From: DATCMH01 sp036563505 | GTDB taxonomy: Bacteria > Pseudomonadota > Alphaproteobacteria > Rhizobiales > Beijerinckiaceae | Assembly (NCBI GenBank): GCA_036563505.1 | Contig: DATCMH010000001.1 | Location: 62,001 to 126,000, forward strand | Reading direction: 5' to 3' | Length of the DNA: 64,000 bases | In this document: one piece after another, positions 35,646-45,541 of the stretch | How positions within the stretch are numbered: position 1 is the stretch's first letter | How the letters are laid out: every line of letters begins with the position of its first letter | Translations under genes and position numbers: made by a program | The notes under the pieces: generated by a model | What the model was told of the DNA's origin: nothing | Databases searched by the model: none | The model's input: only the letters and a program-made list of their open reading frames with translations

Positions 35646-36618
35646 GGGCGACCTCCGCGGGGAGCACGTTCGCGCGGGCGGGCGTCGTCAGGCGCTGGAC
35701 GAGGGGCGCGAGGCCGCGAGGGCTGAACAGGATCATGCCGCCCAAGAGCAGACCGAAGATGATCTGATGACCGCCCGGCAGCCATTCCTTGAAGACGAGC
35801 TGATCGACGAGGTAGACCACCACGGCCCCGATCGCCGGCCCCCATACCGTACGGTAGCCGCCGAAGATCGCGGCGGCGATGGGCAGCACCGTCCAGATGC
35901 TGGCGAAGGCGTAATCGGGCTCCAGGAAGCCGATCTGATGGGCGTTGAAGGCGCCGACCACGCCGGTGATGAAGGCCGAGACCATCAGCATGAGCGCCTT
36001 CAGCCGCGTGCTCGGTACGCCGACGACGCGGGTCGCAAGCTCGGAGTCGTGCATGGCGCGCAAAGCGAGCCCCGTCGGGCTGCGGCGGATGGCGGCATAG
36101 GCGAGGCCGGAGAGCACCACGATCGCGAGGATGAGAACGTAGGCGCCCGTCTTGGTGCCGAGATTGACGCCGAACACCGTCGGGAAGGTCGGGATGCTCA
36201 GGAGACCGCCCGCGCCGCCGGTCAGGGGCTCGGCTTCCACGGCGAGGATCTTGAAGATATGGGCGTAGGCGAGGATCGCCAGGGCGAAGTAGGGCCCGCG
36301 CAGGCGCAGCGCCGGCAGGGTGAGGACGGAGGCCAGAACGGCCCCGAGCCCGCCCATGGGCAGGCAGAGCAGCACCGGCCATTGCAGCTTCATGGCGAGC
36401 AGCGCGGAGGTATAGGCGCCGACCCCGAAGAAGGCGGCGTGGCCGAAGCTCACGAGGCCGCCGAGATTGCCGAGGAGCGCCCAGGCGACCGCAATGCCGG
36501 CGATGGTGAGCGACGCGATGACGAGGCTCATCACGTAAGCGGTCTGCCCCAGGATCAGCGGCGTCGCGACGGCGACGGCCGCGACGAGGAGCGCGGGCGC
36601 GTAGCGCAGAAGATTCAT
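35632..36618 (-). CDS. livM: branched-chain amino acid type ABC transporter permease LivM (system 1)
   Basis: A 328-residue permease with about nine to ten membrane helices and the family motif GLVSFGHAAFFGVGAYTSALL near the N-terminal third. The start ATG 36618 overlaps the livH stop by ATGA. The frame is open further upstream over livH, which is rejected. Confidence 0.93.
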   Translation of the reverse strand: MNLLRYAPALLVAAVAVATPLILGQTAYVMSLVIASLTIAGIAVAWALLGNLGGLVSFGHAAFFGVGAYTSALLAMKLQWPVLLCLPMGGLGAVLASVLTLPALRLRGPYFALAILAYAHIFKILAVEAEPLTGGAGGLLSIPTFPTVFGVNLGTKTGAYVLILAIVVLSGLAYAAIRRSPTGLALRAMHDSELATRVVGVPSTRLKALMLMVSAFITGVVGAFNAHQIGFLEPDYAFASIWTVLPIAAAIFGGYRTVWGPAIGAVVVYLVDQLVFKEWLPGGHQIIFGLLLGGMILFSPRGLAPLVQRLTTPARANVLPAEVAHAGR

Positions 36619-37493
36619 CGCCGCACCACGTTCGAGCGGCCGAAGAGGCCGGAGGGCTTCAGGAACAGCACCGTGAGGAAGATCGCCATGGCGGCGAGCT
36701 CTTGGAGCGAGGGCTTGAGGAAGGTGGCGGTGAGCTGCTCCGCCACGCCGAGGATCAGGGAGCCGATCAGCACGCCGGGCACCGAGCCCATGCCCGCGAG
36801 GACCGCCACGACGAACGCCTTGACGGTGAGCGCGTGGCCCAGCGCCGGGAAAACCACCGAGGCGGTGTAGAGCGCGCAGCCCGAAACGCTGGCTAGGAGC
36901 CCGGCGATGGCGAAGGAGAAGGCCTCGACCTTGGCCGGGTTCACGCCCATCAGGGTCGCCGCGGTGCGGTTCGAGGCGACGGCCCTCAGCGCCCTGCCCT
37001 GCCAGCTCTTGGCGAGCCACAGCGCGACGCCCGCCACGAGGGCCAAGCCCACGACGGAGAAGAGGAGCTCGCTCCTCATGGCGTAGAGCGTTCCGCCGAG
37101 CACTACCCCGTCCTGGAACCAGGCGTTGCCGGTGGAGCGGATGTCGGCCGACCAGCGCGCCAGGATGAGGTTCGTGAGGATGATGGCGATGCCGAAGGTG
37201 AGGATGAGGGAGTTGAGCTCCCTGTCCTCCCGGATGCGGGTCACCGCGCCGTAGGTGAGGAGCGCGACGGCGCCCACCACCACGATCGCCACGGGAATCG
37301 CGGCGAGCGGGTTCACCCCGGCCGAGCGCTCCATCTCGTAGGCGATGTAGGCCGAGAGCAGCACGAGCTCGCCATGCGCCAGGTTGATGAGGCGCATCGT
37401 CCCGAAGACGAGGGCGAGCCCCAGCGCGATCATCGCGTAGGAGCCGCCGGCGAGGAGGCCGGAATAGAGGGCCTGGAGGGTGAGTTCGAGCAT
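36615..37493 (-). CDS. livH: branched-chain amino acid type ABC transporter permease LivH (system 1)
   Basis: A 292-residue permease with about eight membrane helices; GGSYAMIALGLALVFGTMRLINLAHGE is the LivH signature region. It is separated from the upstream binding-protein gene by a 216-bp gap filled with palindromic repeats, the only large gap within this operon. Confidence 0.93.
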   Translation of the reverse strand: MLELTLQALYSGLLAGGSYAMIALGLALVFGTMRLINLAHGELVLLSAYIAYEMERSAGVNPLAAIPVAIVVVGAVALLTYGAVTRIREDRELNSLILTFGIAIILTNLILARWSADIRSTGNAWFQDGVVLGGTLYAMRSELLFSVVGLALVAGVALWLAKSWQGRALRAVASNRTAATLMGVNPAKVEAFSFAIAGLLASVSGCALYTASVVFPALGHALTVKAFVVAVLAGMGSVPGVLIGSLILGVAEQLTATFLKPSLQELAAMAIFLTVLFLKPSGLFGRSNVVRR

Positions 37494-37512
37494 TGAGGGT
37501 CTCGGAGGCCTA

Positions 37513-37707
37513 ACCCCTCTCCCCGCGAGCGGGGAGAGGGTTCCGGCCCCCTTGCCGGGGCCGGAACGAGCGAAGCCGAAGGCGGAGCGGGGGTGAGGGG
37601 GAGGTCGAGGATGAGGCCCAGCGCCCCCTCACCCGCGCCCTTCGGGCTCGCTTCGCCTGCCGGTCCGCAGGCGAAGCCCTCTCCCCGCTCGCGGGGAGAG
37701 GGGTCTT
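37513..37707. repeat. palindromic element inside the liv operon, between the binding-protein gene and livH
   Basis: Both ends carry self-complementary blocks: CCTCTCCCCGC / GCGGGGAGAGG at about 37515-37539 and CTCTCCCCGCTCGCGGGGAGAG at about 37679-37700. The ends are also complementary to each other, and several smaller G/C hairpins lie between. On the transcribed (minus) strand the first hairpin follows the binding-protein stop directly. By analogy with REP elements between malE and malF it may stabilise the upstream mRNA and reduce expression of the membrane genes; this is inference. Confidence 0.75.
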
Positions 37708-37709
37708 AG

Positions 37710-38870
37710 TCACCAAGACACCGCCGGGAAGTTCATCTTCCCCGTAGCCCCGTTCTCCGGCCACACGATCTGGACCGTCTTTCCCTGGTGCTGGCCCATG
37801 CGGTGGGAGAAGTTCGTGTTGTCGCCCCCCGCGTCGAAGGTGACCGGGCCGATGAGCGTTTCCGACTTCGTCGCCCGCAGTTCCTCGGCGAGGCCGCCGG
37901 ATTTTAGCGTGCCCTTGTCGCTCGCCCGGACCATCGCCTCGATGAGGAGCTTCGTCTGCACGTAGCCGAACTGGCCGAGATAGTCCGGCTCCTTGCCGTG
38001 CAGCTTCTTGTAGGCTTCGCCGAAGCGCACGGCTTCCGGTCCGCTGAAGGTCACGGGATAAGGCAGGAGCGCCGTGCCGTAGACGTTCTGCATCAGGTCG
38101 TTGAACTCGCCGTTCATCTGGCTCGTCGCCAGCGACCAGACGCCGACCATCGCCTTCACGTCGGGCTTGAGCACCGCCGCCGCGCGCAAGATTCCGACGT
38201 AGTCGTTCTCGTAGCCGATCATCGCCACCGCGTCCGAGCGGTCGCGCAGCTTCACGCGGTTGATGATCGGCTTGAAGTCCTTCGTCGAGTCGTCGAACTC
38301 CTGGCTCGCCACCTCGACGCCGATCTCCTTCAGATCTTTCTCGACCGAGCGGGCGATCGAGGAGGTCGCCTCCTTGTTGAGGTAGAGGACGGAGACCTTC
38401 TTCACGCCCATGCTCTTGAAGAGGCCGACCATGGCGCGGCCGTAACCGTCCTCGTTGTTGATGCGGAAGAACGTCTTGAGACCGCGCTTCGTGAGGCCGG
38501 GCGAGACGCCGCCCGAGGTGATGTAGACCTTGCCTGCCTTGTCGGCGGCCTCCGAAGCCGGTCCGATGATGTTGGAGCCGTAGCCGCCGGTGAAAGCGAC
38601 GACGCCCTCGGAGGCCAAGCGCTCGACGGCGGCGACTGCCTTGGCCGGCGAGGTCTCGTCGTCGATCTTCCTCACCTCGAAGGTGTGCCTGCCCTTGTGG
38701 TCCTCGTTGGCCAGCGACACCGCGACCGCGATGCCTTCGTCCATGCCCTTGCCGACCCGGGCGAGGTTGCCGGTCAGCGGCACGTGCGAGCCGATGACGA
38801 AGTTCTCCGCGAAAGCCGTGCCGGCGAGCAGGCTTGCGGCGAGGGCGAGGCTCAAAGTGGCTGTCTTCAT
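37710..38870 (-). CDS. ABC transporter substrate-binding protein (Peripla_BP_6, LivK-like; system 1)
   Basis: A 386-residue periplasmic binding protein with a signal peptide (residues 1-21, cleavage after AFA) and a type I fold: IGSHVPLTGNLARVGKGMDEG at the N-terminus, then AFTGGYGSNIIGPAS for the ligand carboxylate and amine region. It lies 46 bp after the IclR gene and precedes livHMGF. Given the neighbouring CoA ligase and beta-oxidation genes, the ligand may be an aromatic or fatty acid rather than an amino acid; that is inference. Confidence 0.9.
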   Translation of the reverse strand: MKTATLSLALAASLLAGTAFAENFVIGSHVPLTGNLARVGKGMDEGIAVAVSLANEDHKGRHTFEVRKIDDETSPAKAVAAVERLASEGVVAFTGGYGSNIIGPASEAADKAGKVYITSGGVSPGLTKRGLKTFFRINNEDGYGRAMVGLFKSMGVKKVSVLYLNKEATSSIARSVEKDLKEIGVEVASQEFDDSTKDFKPIINRVKLRDRSDAVAMIGYENDYVGILRAAAVLKPDVKAMVGVWSLATSQMNGEFNDLMQNVYGTALLPYPVTFSGPEAVRFGEAYKKLHGKEPDYLGQFGYVQTKLLIEAMVRASDKGTLKSGGLAEELRATKSETLIGPVTFDAGGDNTNFSHRMGQHQGKTVQIVWPENGATGKMNFPAVSW

Positions 38871-38916
38871 GGCGTCTCCTCCGTGTTGCTGTCTGTTCTT
38901 GTCGTTGGCGTTGATC

Positions 38917-39747
38917 CTAGCCGGAACCGAGCATCCGGCCCAGGCGATCCGCGAGCGCCGCGAGCCGGGGCCCGAGATCGTCGATCAGCCGCTCGCGCGG
39001 CATGAGAAAAGTCGGGCCGCCGCAGTTGAGGGCGAAGGCGAGGGAACCGGTGCCGACGGGCAAGGGCACGCCCACCGCGCTGATCTCCGCCTTCCAATCG
39101 CCGGCCGAGAGCACGAAGCCGCGGGTGGTCAGGTCCTCGATCGCCTGGTCGATGCCGTCGCGGATGGCGGGCCAGCGCGCGCCCTCGCGTTCCGCGAGCT
39201 GGTCCAGGAGGCGCGCCCGCTCGGGCGCGGGCAGGCCCGCGAGGTAGGCCCGCCCCATGGCCGTGGTGGCGAGCTTGATATGGGCGCCGGTGTCGAGGGC
39301 GATGTGCACGGGGCTGTCGCCCCGGCAATGCTCGACGTAGACCATCGTGAAGCGGTCGCGGGTGCCGAGCGCCGCCGAGGCGCCGGCATGGTCCGCGAGC
39401 TCCTGCATCAGGGGCCGCGCCACGTCGCGGAGCCCGAGGCTCCCGAGCGCCGTAAAGCCCAGCGCCAGGGCACCGGCCGAGAGGCTGTAGCGGGCAAGCT
39501 CCGGATCGTAGGCCAGGTAACCGAGGCGGCTCAACGTATAGGTCAGCCGTGACACGGTGGGTTTGGGCAGGCCGGTGCGGCGGGCGAGCTCCTGGTTGGC
39601 CAATGGCGGATCGCCGCGCCGGAAGGCGCGCAGCACGTCGAGGCCCCGGGCCAGCGCCTCGACGAATTGCGGATCCCGCTCCTCGTCGAGGGCGGCGGGA
39701 CGGCTCGCCTCCAGGATGGCCTCGCGCCGGCGCATCGACATCCTCAC
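38917..39747 (-). CDS. IclR family transcriptional regulator
   Basis: A 276-residue regulator with an N-terminal winged helix (about residues 25-85; FVEALARGLDVLRAF and GLPKPTVSRLTYTL) and a C-terminal effector domain with ALNCGGP typical of IclR proteins. The first start, GTG 39747, overlaps the dehydrogenase stop (GTGA); ATGs at 39741 and 39735 are alternatives. It is co-transcribed with the catabolic genes and transporter it probably controls. PcaR/PobR-type members respond to aromatic or carboxylic acids. Confidence 0.92.
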   Translation of the reverse strand: MRMSMRRREAILEASRPAALDEERDPQFVEALARGLDVLRAFRRGDPPLANQELARRTGLPKPTVSRLTYTLSRLGYLAYDPELARYSLSAGALALGFTALGSLGLRDVARPLMQELADHAGASAALGTRDRFTMVYVEHCRGDSPVHIALDTGAHIKLATTAMGRAYLAGLPAPERARLLDQLAEREGARWPAIRDGIDQAIEDLTTRGFVLSAGDWKAEISAVGVPLPVGTGSLAFALNCGGPTFLMPRERLIDDLGPRLAALADRLGRMLGSG

Positions 39748-41285
39748 GCCTCCGCGAGCGTCAGCGGCGCGCCGAGGAGCGCCCGGCGCTTGAGCCAGGG
39801 GCTCGGGCGGTAGCGCGGATCCCCGGTGAAACGGTGGAGCCCTTCGAGGATCGCCAGGATCTTTCGCGCGCCGAGGGCATCGCCGAACTCGAGCGGGCCT
39901 TTCGGATAGCCGAGGCCGAGGCGCACCGCTTGGTTGATGGCGTCTGGCGTCGCGATGCGCTGTTGGGCGATGTCGGCCCCGACATTGACGATCGCCGCGA
40001 CGATGCGCTGGGCGATGAAGCCGGGCGAGTCGTGGATCACAGTCACAGGCGTGCCGTCGGCGGCCAGCAGCGCGTGGGCACAGTCACGTATCGCGGGCGC
40101 GGTGACCGGCGTCGTCATGAGGGTGCGCCGGCGGGCGAAGCCGAAGAGCGGATCGACGGCTACGGTGCGGGTGGGATCGAGGCCGGCCTCGACGGCCGTC
40201 GTCGTGGCGTCGTCGCCCAGCGGCGTGACGAGGATGAGCGCGCGCTCTGAGGGCTGCGCACCGTTCTCGAGGGCAGCGCCCGTTGCGGCAAGGATCGCGC
40301 GCAGGGCGTCATGACCCTCGCCTTCAGCGACCCAGACCGGCGGGAGAGCGGCGGGCAGCGGCGGCACGGGCCGCTCCGGCGGCTTCTCCGGCTTGCCCTC
40401 CGGATAGGCGTAGAAGCCTCGCCCCGTCTTGCGGCCTAGCAAGCCCGCCGTGACGCGCTGGCCGGTGAGCGGCTGCGGCCGGAAACGCGGCTCCTCGTAG
40501 AACTGGCGGTAAACCGTCTCCATCACCGCGTGGGAGACGTCGAGGCCGGTCAGGTCGAGGAGCTCGAACGGCCCCATGCGAAAGCCTGCGGCCTGCGTCA
40601 TCACCCGGTCGATGTCGGCGAAGCCTGCCACGCCCTCGGCATGGATGCGCAGAGCCTCCGTGCCGAAGGCGCGGCCGGCGTGGTTGACGAGGAAGCCGGG
40701 CGTATCGCTCGCCCGCACCGGCTGGTGCCCGAGGCGGTGGGCCAGCGCCTCAAGGGCGTCGAGCACCGTGGGCGCGGTGAGCGCGCCGCCGATCACCTCG
40801 ACGAGGCGCATCAAGGGCACGGGGTTGAAGAAGTGGTAGCCCGCGATCCGCTCCGGCCGCTTCGCGCCGGCGGCGAAGCCCGTCACTGAGAGCGACGACG
40901 TGTTGGTGGCGATGACGCATTCGCCCGACACAGCCGCTTCGACGCCGGCGAGCACCGCGTGCTTGACGTCCATCCGCTCCGCCGCGGCCTCGATCACGAG
41001 GTGGCAGGGCTGGAAGGCGGCGTAGCCCCGCTCCGGCCCGGCCTCCGTGGCGTGGATGCGGGCGATCGCGGCCTCCGCGGCCTCGGCCGCGAGCTGGCCC
41101 TTCGCGGCCTTGCGGCGGATCATGTCGGCGCAGAAATCGAGCGCTGCCGGCCCGGCCTTCGGGTCGGCATCGGCGAGCAGCACGGTGAGTCCGGCTTCAG
41201 CGGCGACCTGGGCGATGCCGCGGCCCATGACGCCAGCCCCGACGATGCCCAGCGTCAGATCAGGCCGCGAGGCGTCGAAGCTCAT
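39744..41285 (-). CDS. 3-hydroxyacyl-CoA dehydrogenase, two C-terminal domains (PaaH-like)
   Basis: Oxidises 3-hydroxyacyl-CoA to 3-ketoacyl-CoA with NAD. The 513-residue protein has the Rossmann motif GAGVMGRG at 16-23, the catalytic His region GYHFFNPVPLMRLVEV, DTPGFLVNHAGRAF, a first C-terminal domain and a second degenerate copy (HDSPGFIAQRIVAAIVN), the layout of PaaH/PaaC in phenylacetate catabolism. It begins four bases after the hydratase stop and overlaps the IclR gene. Confidence 0.92.
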   Translation of the reverse strand: MSFDASRPDLTLGIVGAGVMGRGIAQVAAEAGLTVLLADADPKAGPAALDFCADMIRRKAAKGQLAAEAAEAAIARIHATEAGPERGYAAFQPCHLVIEAAAERMDVKHAVLAGVEAAVSGECVIATNTSSLSVTGFAAGAKRPERIAGYHFFNPVPLMRLVEVIGGALTAPTVLDALEALAHRLGHQPVRASDTPGFLVNHAGRAFGTEALRIHAEGVAGFADIDRVMTQAAGFRMGPFELLDLTGLDVSHAVMETVYRQFYEEPRFRPQPLTGQRVTAGLLGRKTGRGFYAYPEGKPEKPPERPVPPLPAALPPVWVAEGEGHDALRAILAATGAALENGAQPSERALILVTPLGDDATTTAVEAGLDPTRTVAVDPLFGFARRRTLMTTPVTAPAIRDCAHALLAADGTPVTVIHDSPGFIAQRIVAAIVNVGADIAQQRIATPDAINQAVRLGLGYPKGPLEFGDALGARKILAILEGLHRFTGDPRYRPSPWLKRRALLGAPLTLAEA

Positions 41286-41289
41286 CGGC

Positions 41290-42069
<780 letters not shown>

Positions 42070-42089
42070 GCCGGCCCTCGTTCCAGGAT

Positions 42090-42106
42090 GCGAAACCGCG
42101 TTTTGC
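42090..42106. promoter_or_regulatory. palindrome 1 in the divergent catabolic promoter, possible IclR operator
   Basis: GCGAAAC-CGC-GTTTTGC is a 17-bp inverted repeat with one mismatch, 21 bases upstream of the hydratase start. Its length and position fit an operator of the IclR regulator encoded in the same operon. Confidence 0.4.
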
Positions 42107-42109
42107 AAG

Positions 42110-42138
42110 TTGACGAGGACGCTAAAGAATGACTTATT
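42110..42138 (+). promoter_or_regulatory. candidate sigma70 promoter for the acyl-CoA dehydrogenase operon
   Basis: TTGACG (42110-42115), a 17-bp spacer and CTTATT (42133-42138) lie about 60 bp upstream of the dehydrogenase ATG. Confidence 0.5.
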
Positions 42139-42163
42139 CCGGCGCAACCTGAAAATGAAAGAG

Positions 42164-42182
42164 CGTTCCGTTCTCTGGAACG
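42164..42182. promoter_or_regulatory. palindrome 2 in the divergent catabolic promoter, possible IclR operator
   Basis: CGTTCC (42164-42169) and GGAACG (42177-42182) form a perfect inverted repeat with a seven-base spacer, downstream of the candidate promoter and 18 bases before the start codon, a position suited to repression. Confidence 0.45.
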
Positions 42183-42200
42183 GGCCGATGAGGCGGGCCG

Positions 42201-43364
42201 ATGGCGCTGGACCAAGACACCCTGGATCACCTCCTCGACACGGTCGAGCGCTTCGTCGCGGAGCGGCTGCGGCCGCTGGAGGCGCAGGTCGCTGAGGAGG
42301 ATCAGATCCCCGACGCCGTGGTCGAGGAGATGCGCCAGCTCGGCCTGTTCGGCCTCTCGATTCCGGAGGAGTACGGGGGGCTCGGACTCTCGATGTCCGA
42401 GGAGGTCCAGGTGGCCTTCCGTCTCGGCAACACCTCGCCGGCCTTTCGGTCGCTTCTTGGCACCAACAACGGCATCGGCTCTCAAGGTATCGTCATCGAC
42501 GGCACCGCGGAGCAGAAGGCGCGCTACCTGCCAAAACTCGCGTCCGGCGAGATCATCGGCTCATTCTGCCTCACCGAGCCCGACGTCGGGTCGGATGCAG
42601 GCTCCCTGCGCACCACGGCGCGGCGGGACGGCAACGACGCCTATGTCATCAACGGCACCAAGCGCTACATCACCAACGCGCCGGAGGCCGGGGTCTTCAC
42701 GGTCTTTGCCCGAACGGATCCGTCGAGCAAGGATGCCAAGGGCGTCTCCGCCTTCATCGTGGATGCCGACGCGCCCGGCATCACGCTCGGTCCCAACGAC
42801 AAGAAGATGGGCCAGAAGGGCGCCCATACCTGCGACGTGATCTTCGAGGACGTGCGGGTGCCGGCCGAAAACATCATCGGCGGCCCGGATAAGGAAGGCC
42901 AGGGCTTCAAGACGGCGATGAAGGTCTTGGACCGCGGGCGTCTCCACATCGGCTCCGTCTGCGTCGGCATCGCCGAGCGGCTCATCGCCGACTCGCTCGC
43001 CTACGCCATGGAGCGCAAGCAGTTCGGCCAGCCCATTGCCGAGTTTCAGCTCATCCAGGCGATGCTCGCGGATTCGAAGGCCGAGGCCTACGCCGCCCGC
43101 TGCATGGTCGAGGAGACCGCGCGTCGAAAAGATGCCGGCTGCAACGTCTCGACGGAGGCGGCCTGCTGCAAGATGTACGCGACGGAGATGGTCGGACGCG
43201 TCGCCGACCGGGCGGTGCAGATCCACGGCGGGGCGGGCTACATCGCCGATTACGGCGTCGAGCGCTTCTACCGCGACGTGCGCCTCTTCCGCATCTACGA
43301 GGGTACGACCCAGGTGCAGCAGCTCGTCATCGCCCGCAACATGATCCGCGAGGCGCGAGCTTGA
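42201..43364 (+). CDS. acyl-CoA dehydrogenase
   Basis: FAD enzyme that makes 2-enoyl-CoA and passes electrons to ETF. The 387-residue protein has the FAD/substrate motifs CLTEPDVGSDAGS and YITNAPEAG, GYIADYGVERFYRD, and the catalytic Glu367 in RIYEGTTQVQQ, matching the short/medium-chain group. First gene of the rightward operon; its stop overlaps the ligase start. Confidence 0.94.
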   Translation: MALDQDTLDHLLDTVERFVAERLRPLEAQVAEEDQIPDAVVEEMRQLGLFGLSIPEEYGGLGLSMSEEVQVAFRLGNTSPAFRSLLGTNNGIGSQGIVIDGTAEQKARYLPKLASGEIIGSFCLTEPDVGSDAGSLRTTARRDGNDAYVINGTKRYITNAPEAGVFTVFARTDPSSKDAKGVSAFIVDADAPGITLGPNDKKMGQKGAHTCDVIFEDVRVPAENIIGGPDKEGQGFKTAMKVLDRGRLHIGSVCVGIAERLIADSLAYAMERKQFGQPIAEFQLIQAMLADSKAEAYAARCMVEETARRKDAGCNVSTEAACCKMYATEMVGRVADRAVQIHGGAGYIADYGVERFYRDVRLFRIYEGTTQVQQLVIARNMIREARA

Positions 43365-44959
43365 ACGTCGGCGTGACGCTGGGGCCGGTGGAAGCGGGCG
43401 CCGTCGCCGCGGCGGAGCGGCTCGACCGGTTGCCGGCCCGCATCCACCACCTCGTCGAGCGCTGGGCCCGCGAGCGGCCGGACGACTTGGCGCTGATCGA
43501 CTACGACGGGCGCCGGCTGACCTGGGCTGAATTCCAGGCGGCGACGGAGAGCGCCGCGCGCCACATGGCGCAGGCCGGCGTGCGCGGCGGCGACCGGGTC
43601 ATCGTCGTTCTGGAGAACTCCGCCGCGGCCGCGGCGGTGCTGATGGCCTGCAGCCGCCTCGACGCCTGGGCGGTGCTCGTCAACGCGCGGCTGGCCTCTC
43701 CCGAGATCGCCCGCATCCGCGACCATTGCGAGCCCCGGGCCCTCGTCTTCACCGACGGCCCCTCGCCCGAGGCGGCGCGCCACGCCGACGAGGCCGGCGC
43801 GGCCTCAGTCGAGGACCCGCTGTTCGGATCGTTCCGGCTCGTCGGCCCGCTTCCTTGCTCCCCTGAGCCGGTGAAGCCCGACAACGGCGAGCAGGTGGCC
43901 GCTCTCATCTACACCTCGGGCACGACGGGCACGCCGAAGGGCGTGATGCTGACCCACCGCAACGTGCTCTTCATCGCGACCGTCTCGGGCGCACTGCGGG
44001 CGCTCGCCGCGGGCGACCGTGTCTACGCGGTGCTGCCGATCTCCCACGTGTTCGGCCTCGCCTCGACCTTTCTGGGCACCATCAATGCCGGCGGAACGCT
44101 GGAACTCGTCTCTCGCTTCGACCCGGCCCATCTTGCCGCGGCGCTCGCCGACGGCGTCACTGTGTTCCAGGGCGTGCCGGCGATGTATGCCAAGCTTCTC
44201 GAGCATCTCGATCGCCAGGGCCAGCCCCTCGTGGCGCCGCGCCTGCGCTATATGTCGTCCGGCGGCGCCCCCCTCGACATCGACTGGAAGCGGCGCGTCG
44301 AAGCGCGGTTCGGCATCACCCTCGCCAACGGCTACGGGCTGACGGAGGCCGCGCCCACCGTCGCCCAGACCCGGATCGACGGCCCGCGGGACGACGACAG
44401 CGTCGGCCCGGCGCTGCCTACTGTCGAGACCCGCATCGTCGGTCCCGACGGACGCGACGTTCCGCCGGGCGAGCCCGGCGAGCTCTGGGCCCGCGGTCCC
44501 AACCTCATGAAGGGCTACTATCGCGACGCCGCCGCGACGGGTGCCGTGATCACCCCCGAGGGGTGGCTGCGCACCGGCGATCTCGCCCGTGCCGAGCCCG
44601 ACGGGGCGCTCTTCATCGTCGGCCGGGCGAAGGAGCTCATCATCCGCTCCGGCTTCAACGTCTATCCGCCGGAGGTGGAGGCGGCGCTCAACGTCCATCC
44701 GCACGTCGTTCAGGCGGCGGTGGTGGGTCGGCAGGTTTCGGGCAACGAGGAGGTCATCGCCTTCGTCGAGCCAGTGCCGGGGAGCGGGATCGACGCCGCG
44801 ACGCTGCTGGCCTTCGCGGCCGAGCGCCTCGCGCCCTACAAGCGGCCGCAACACCTCTTCGTCGTGGAGCGGATGCCCGCGAGCGCCACCGGCAAGGTGC
44901 AAAAGCATGCGCTCGTGGCGCTCGCCGCGCAGATGATCGCGGCGGGTGAGCGCCCGTGA
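43361..44959 (+). CDS. AMP-forming acyl-CoA ligase
   Basis: A 532-residue ANL-superfamily enzyme that activates a carboxylic acid as acyl-AMP and then acyl-CoA. It shows the P-loop YTSGTTGTPKGVM, the A5 motif YGLTEAAP, the hinge YLRTGDLA-type WLRTGDLARA, and the catalytic Lys region SATGKVQKHAL. It starts at TTG 43361 within the dehydrogenase stop (TTGA). It would activate the acid imported by the neighbouring transporter; the chain type is unknown. Confidence 0.92.
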   Translation: MNVGVTLGPVEAGAVAAAERLDRLPARIHHLVERWARERPDDLALIDYDGRRLTWAEFQAATESAARHMAQAGVRGGDRVIVVLENSAAAAAVLMACSRLDAWAVLVNARLASPEIARIRDHCEPRALVFTDGPSPEAARHADEAGAASVEDPLFGSFRLVGPLPCSPEPVKPDNGEQVAALIYTSGTTGTPKGVMLTHRNVLFIATVSGALRALAAGDRVYAVLPISHVFGLASTFLGTINAGGTLELVSRFDPAHLAAALADGVTVFQGVPAMYAKLLEHLDRQGQPLVAPRLRYMSSGGAPLDIDWKRRVEARFGITLANGYGLTEAAPTVAQTRIDGPRDDDSVGPALPTVETRIVGPDGRDVPPGEPGELWARGPNLMKGYYRDAAATGAVITPEGWLRTGDLARAEPDGALFIVGRAKELIIRSGFNVYPPEVEAALNVHPHVVQAAVVGRQVSGNEEVIAFVEPVPGSGIDAATLLAFAAERLAPYKRPQHLFVVERMPASATGKVQKHALVALAAQMIAAGERP

Positions 44960-45378
44960 GCGACGCGGCGGCCGTCAACATCGCGCGCGAGGCGGCGAAT
45001 CCGAGCCCGCTGCAGCAGCTCTTCGGTTACCGCCTTGCGGATTGGGGGCCGGACCGGGCCGTCGTTGCCTACGAGGTCAAGCCGGAGCACCTCAACCGCA
45101 CCGGGCGCCTGCACGGGGGCGTGCTCGCCTCGCTCCTTGACACGGCGATGGGCTATGCCGGCTGCTTCGTCGACGAGCCGGGCGGCTACCGCGCCTGCGT
45201 GACCTTGTCCCTCACCACGAACTTCATCGCCTCAGTCAGGGACGGCCCGCTCACGGCCGAGGCGCGCCGCACCGGCGGGGGCCGCTCCGTCTTCTTCGCC
45301 ACCGCCGAGATCAGGGACGCGGCCGGCGCGCTCGTGGCGTCGGGAACGGGAACGTTCCGGTATGTCGCTTCGCCGTGA
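44956..45378 (+). CDS. PaaI-type hotdog thioesterase
   Basis: A 140-residue hotdog-fold acyl-CoA thioesterase with LHGGVLASLLDTAMG, the PaaI/YdiI active-site helix. It starts at GTG 44956 overlapping the ligase stop (GTGA). PaaI-like enzymes free CoA from dead-end aromatic or ring-hydroxylated thioesters, so here it may rescue CoA when the pathway stalls. Confidence 0.9.
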   Translation: MSDAAAVNIAREAANPSPLQQLFGYRLADWGPDRAVVAYEVKPEHLNRTGRLHGGVLASLLDTAMGYAGCFVDEPGGYRACVTLSLTTNFIASVRDGPLTAEARRTGGGRSVFFATAEIRDAAGALVASGTGTFRYVASP

Positions 45379-45402
45379 TGCGCTCAGCTCAAGATCGTGA
45401 GG

Positions 45403-45537
45403 TCACTCGCCCGGCGCAGGGTGCCGAGGCCCGTAATCCCGATCGAAGTTCCGGGCCAGACGGCGAGCGTAGAGGATACCGGCCGCCGACAGGGCAGCGG
45501 CGATGACGGCCACCTCGATGGTCAGAGCCCACGTCAT
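45403..45537 (-). CDS. 44-residue single-pass membrane protein
   Basis: A short frame starting MTWALTIEVAVIAAALSAAG, with one hydrophobic helix (about residues 4-23) and a basic then acidic/Pro tail ending HPAPGE. Its ATG lies four bases after the stop of the 90-residue membrane protein, so the two form an operon. Function unknown. Support comes from the membrane helix, the tight spacing and the clean start and stop. Confidence 0.6.
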   Translation of the reverse strand: MTWALTIEVAVIAAALSAAGILYARRLARNFDRDYGPRHPAPGE

Positions 45538-45541
45538 GGGG

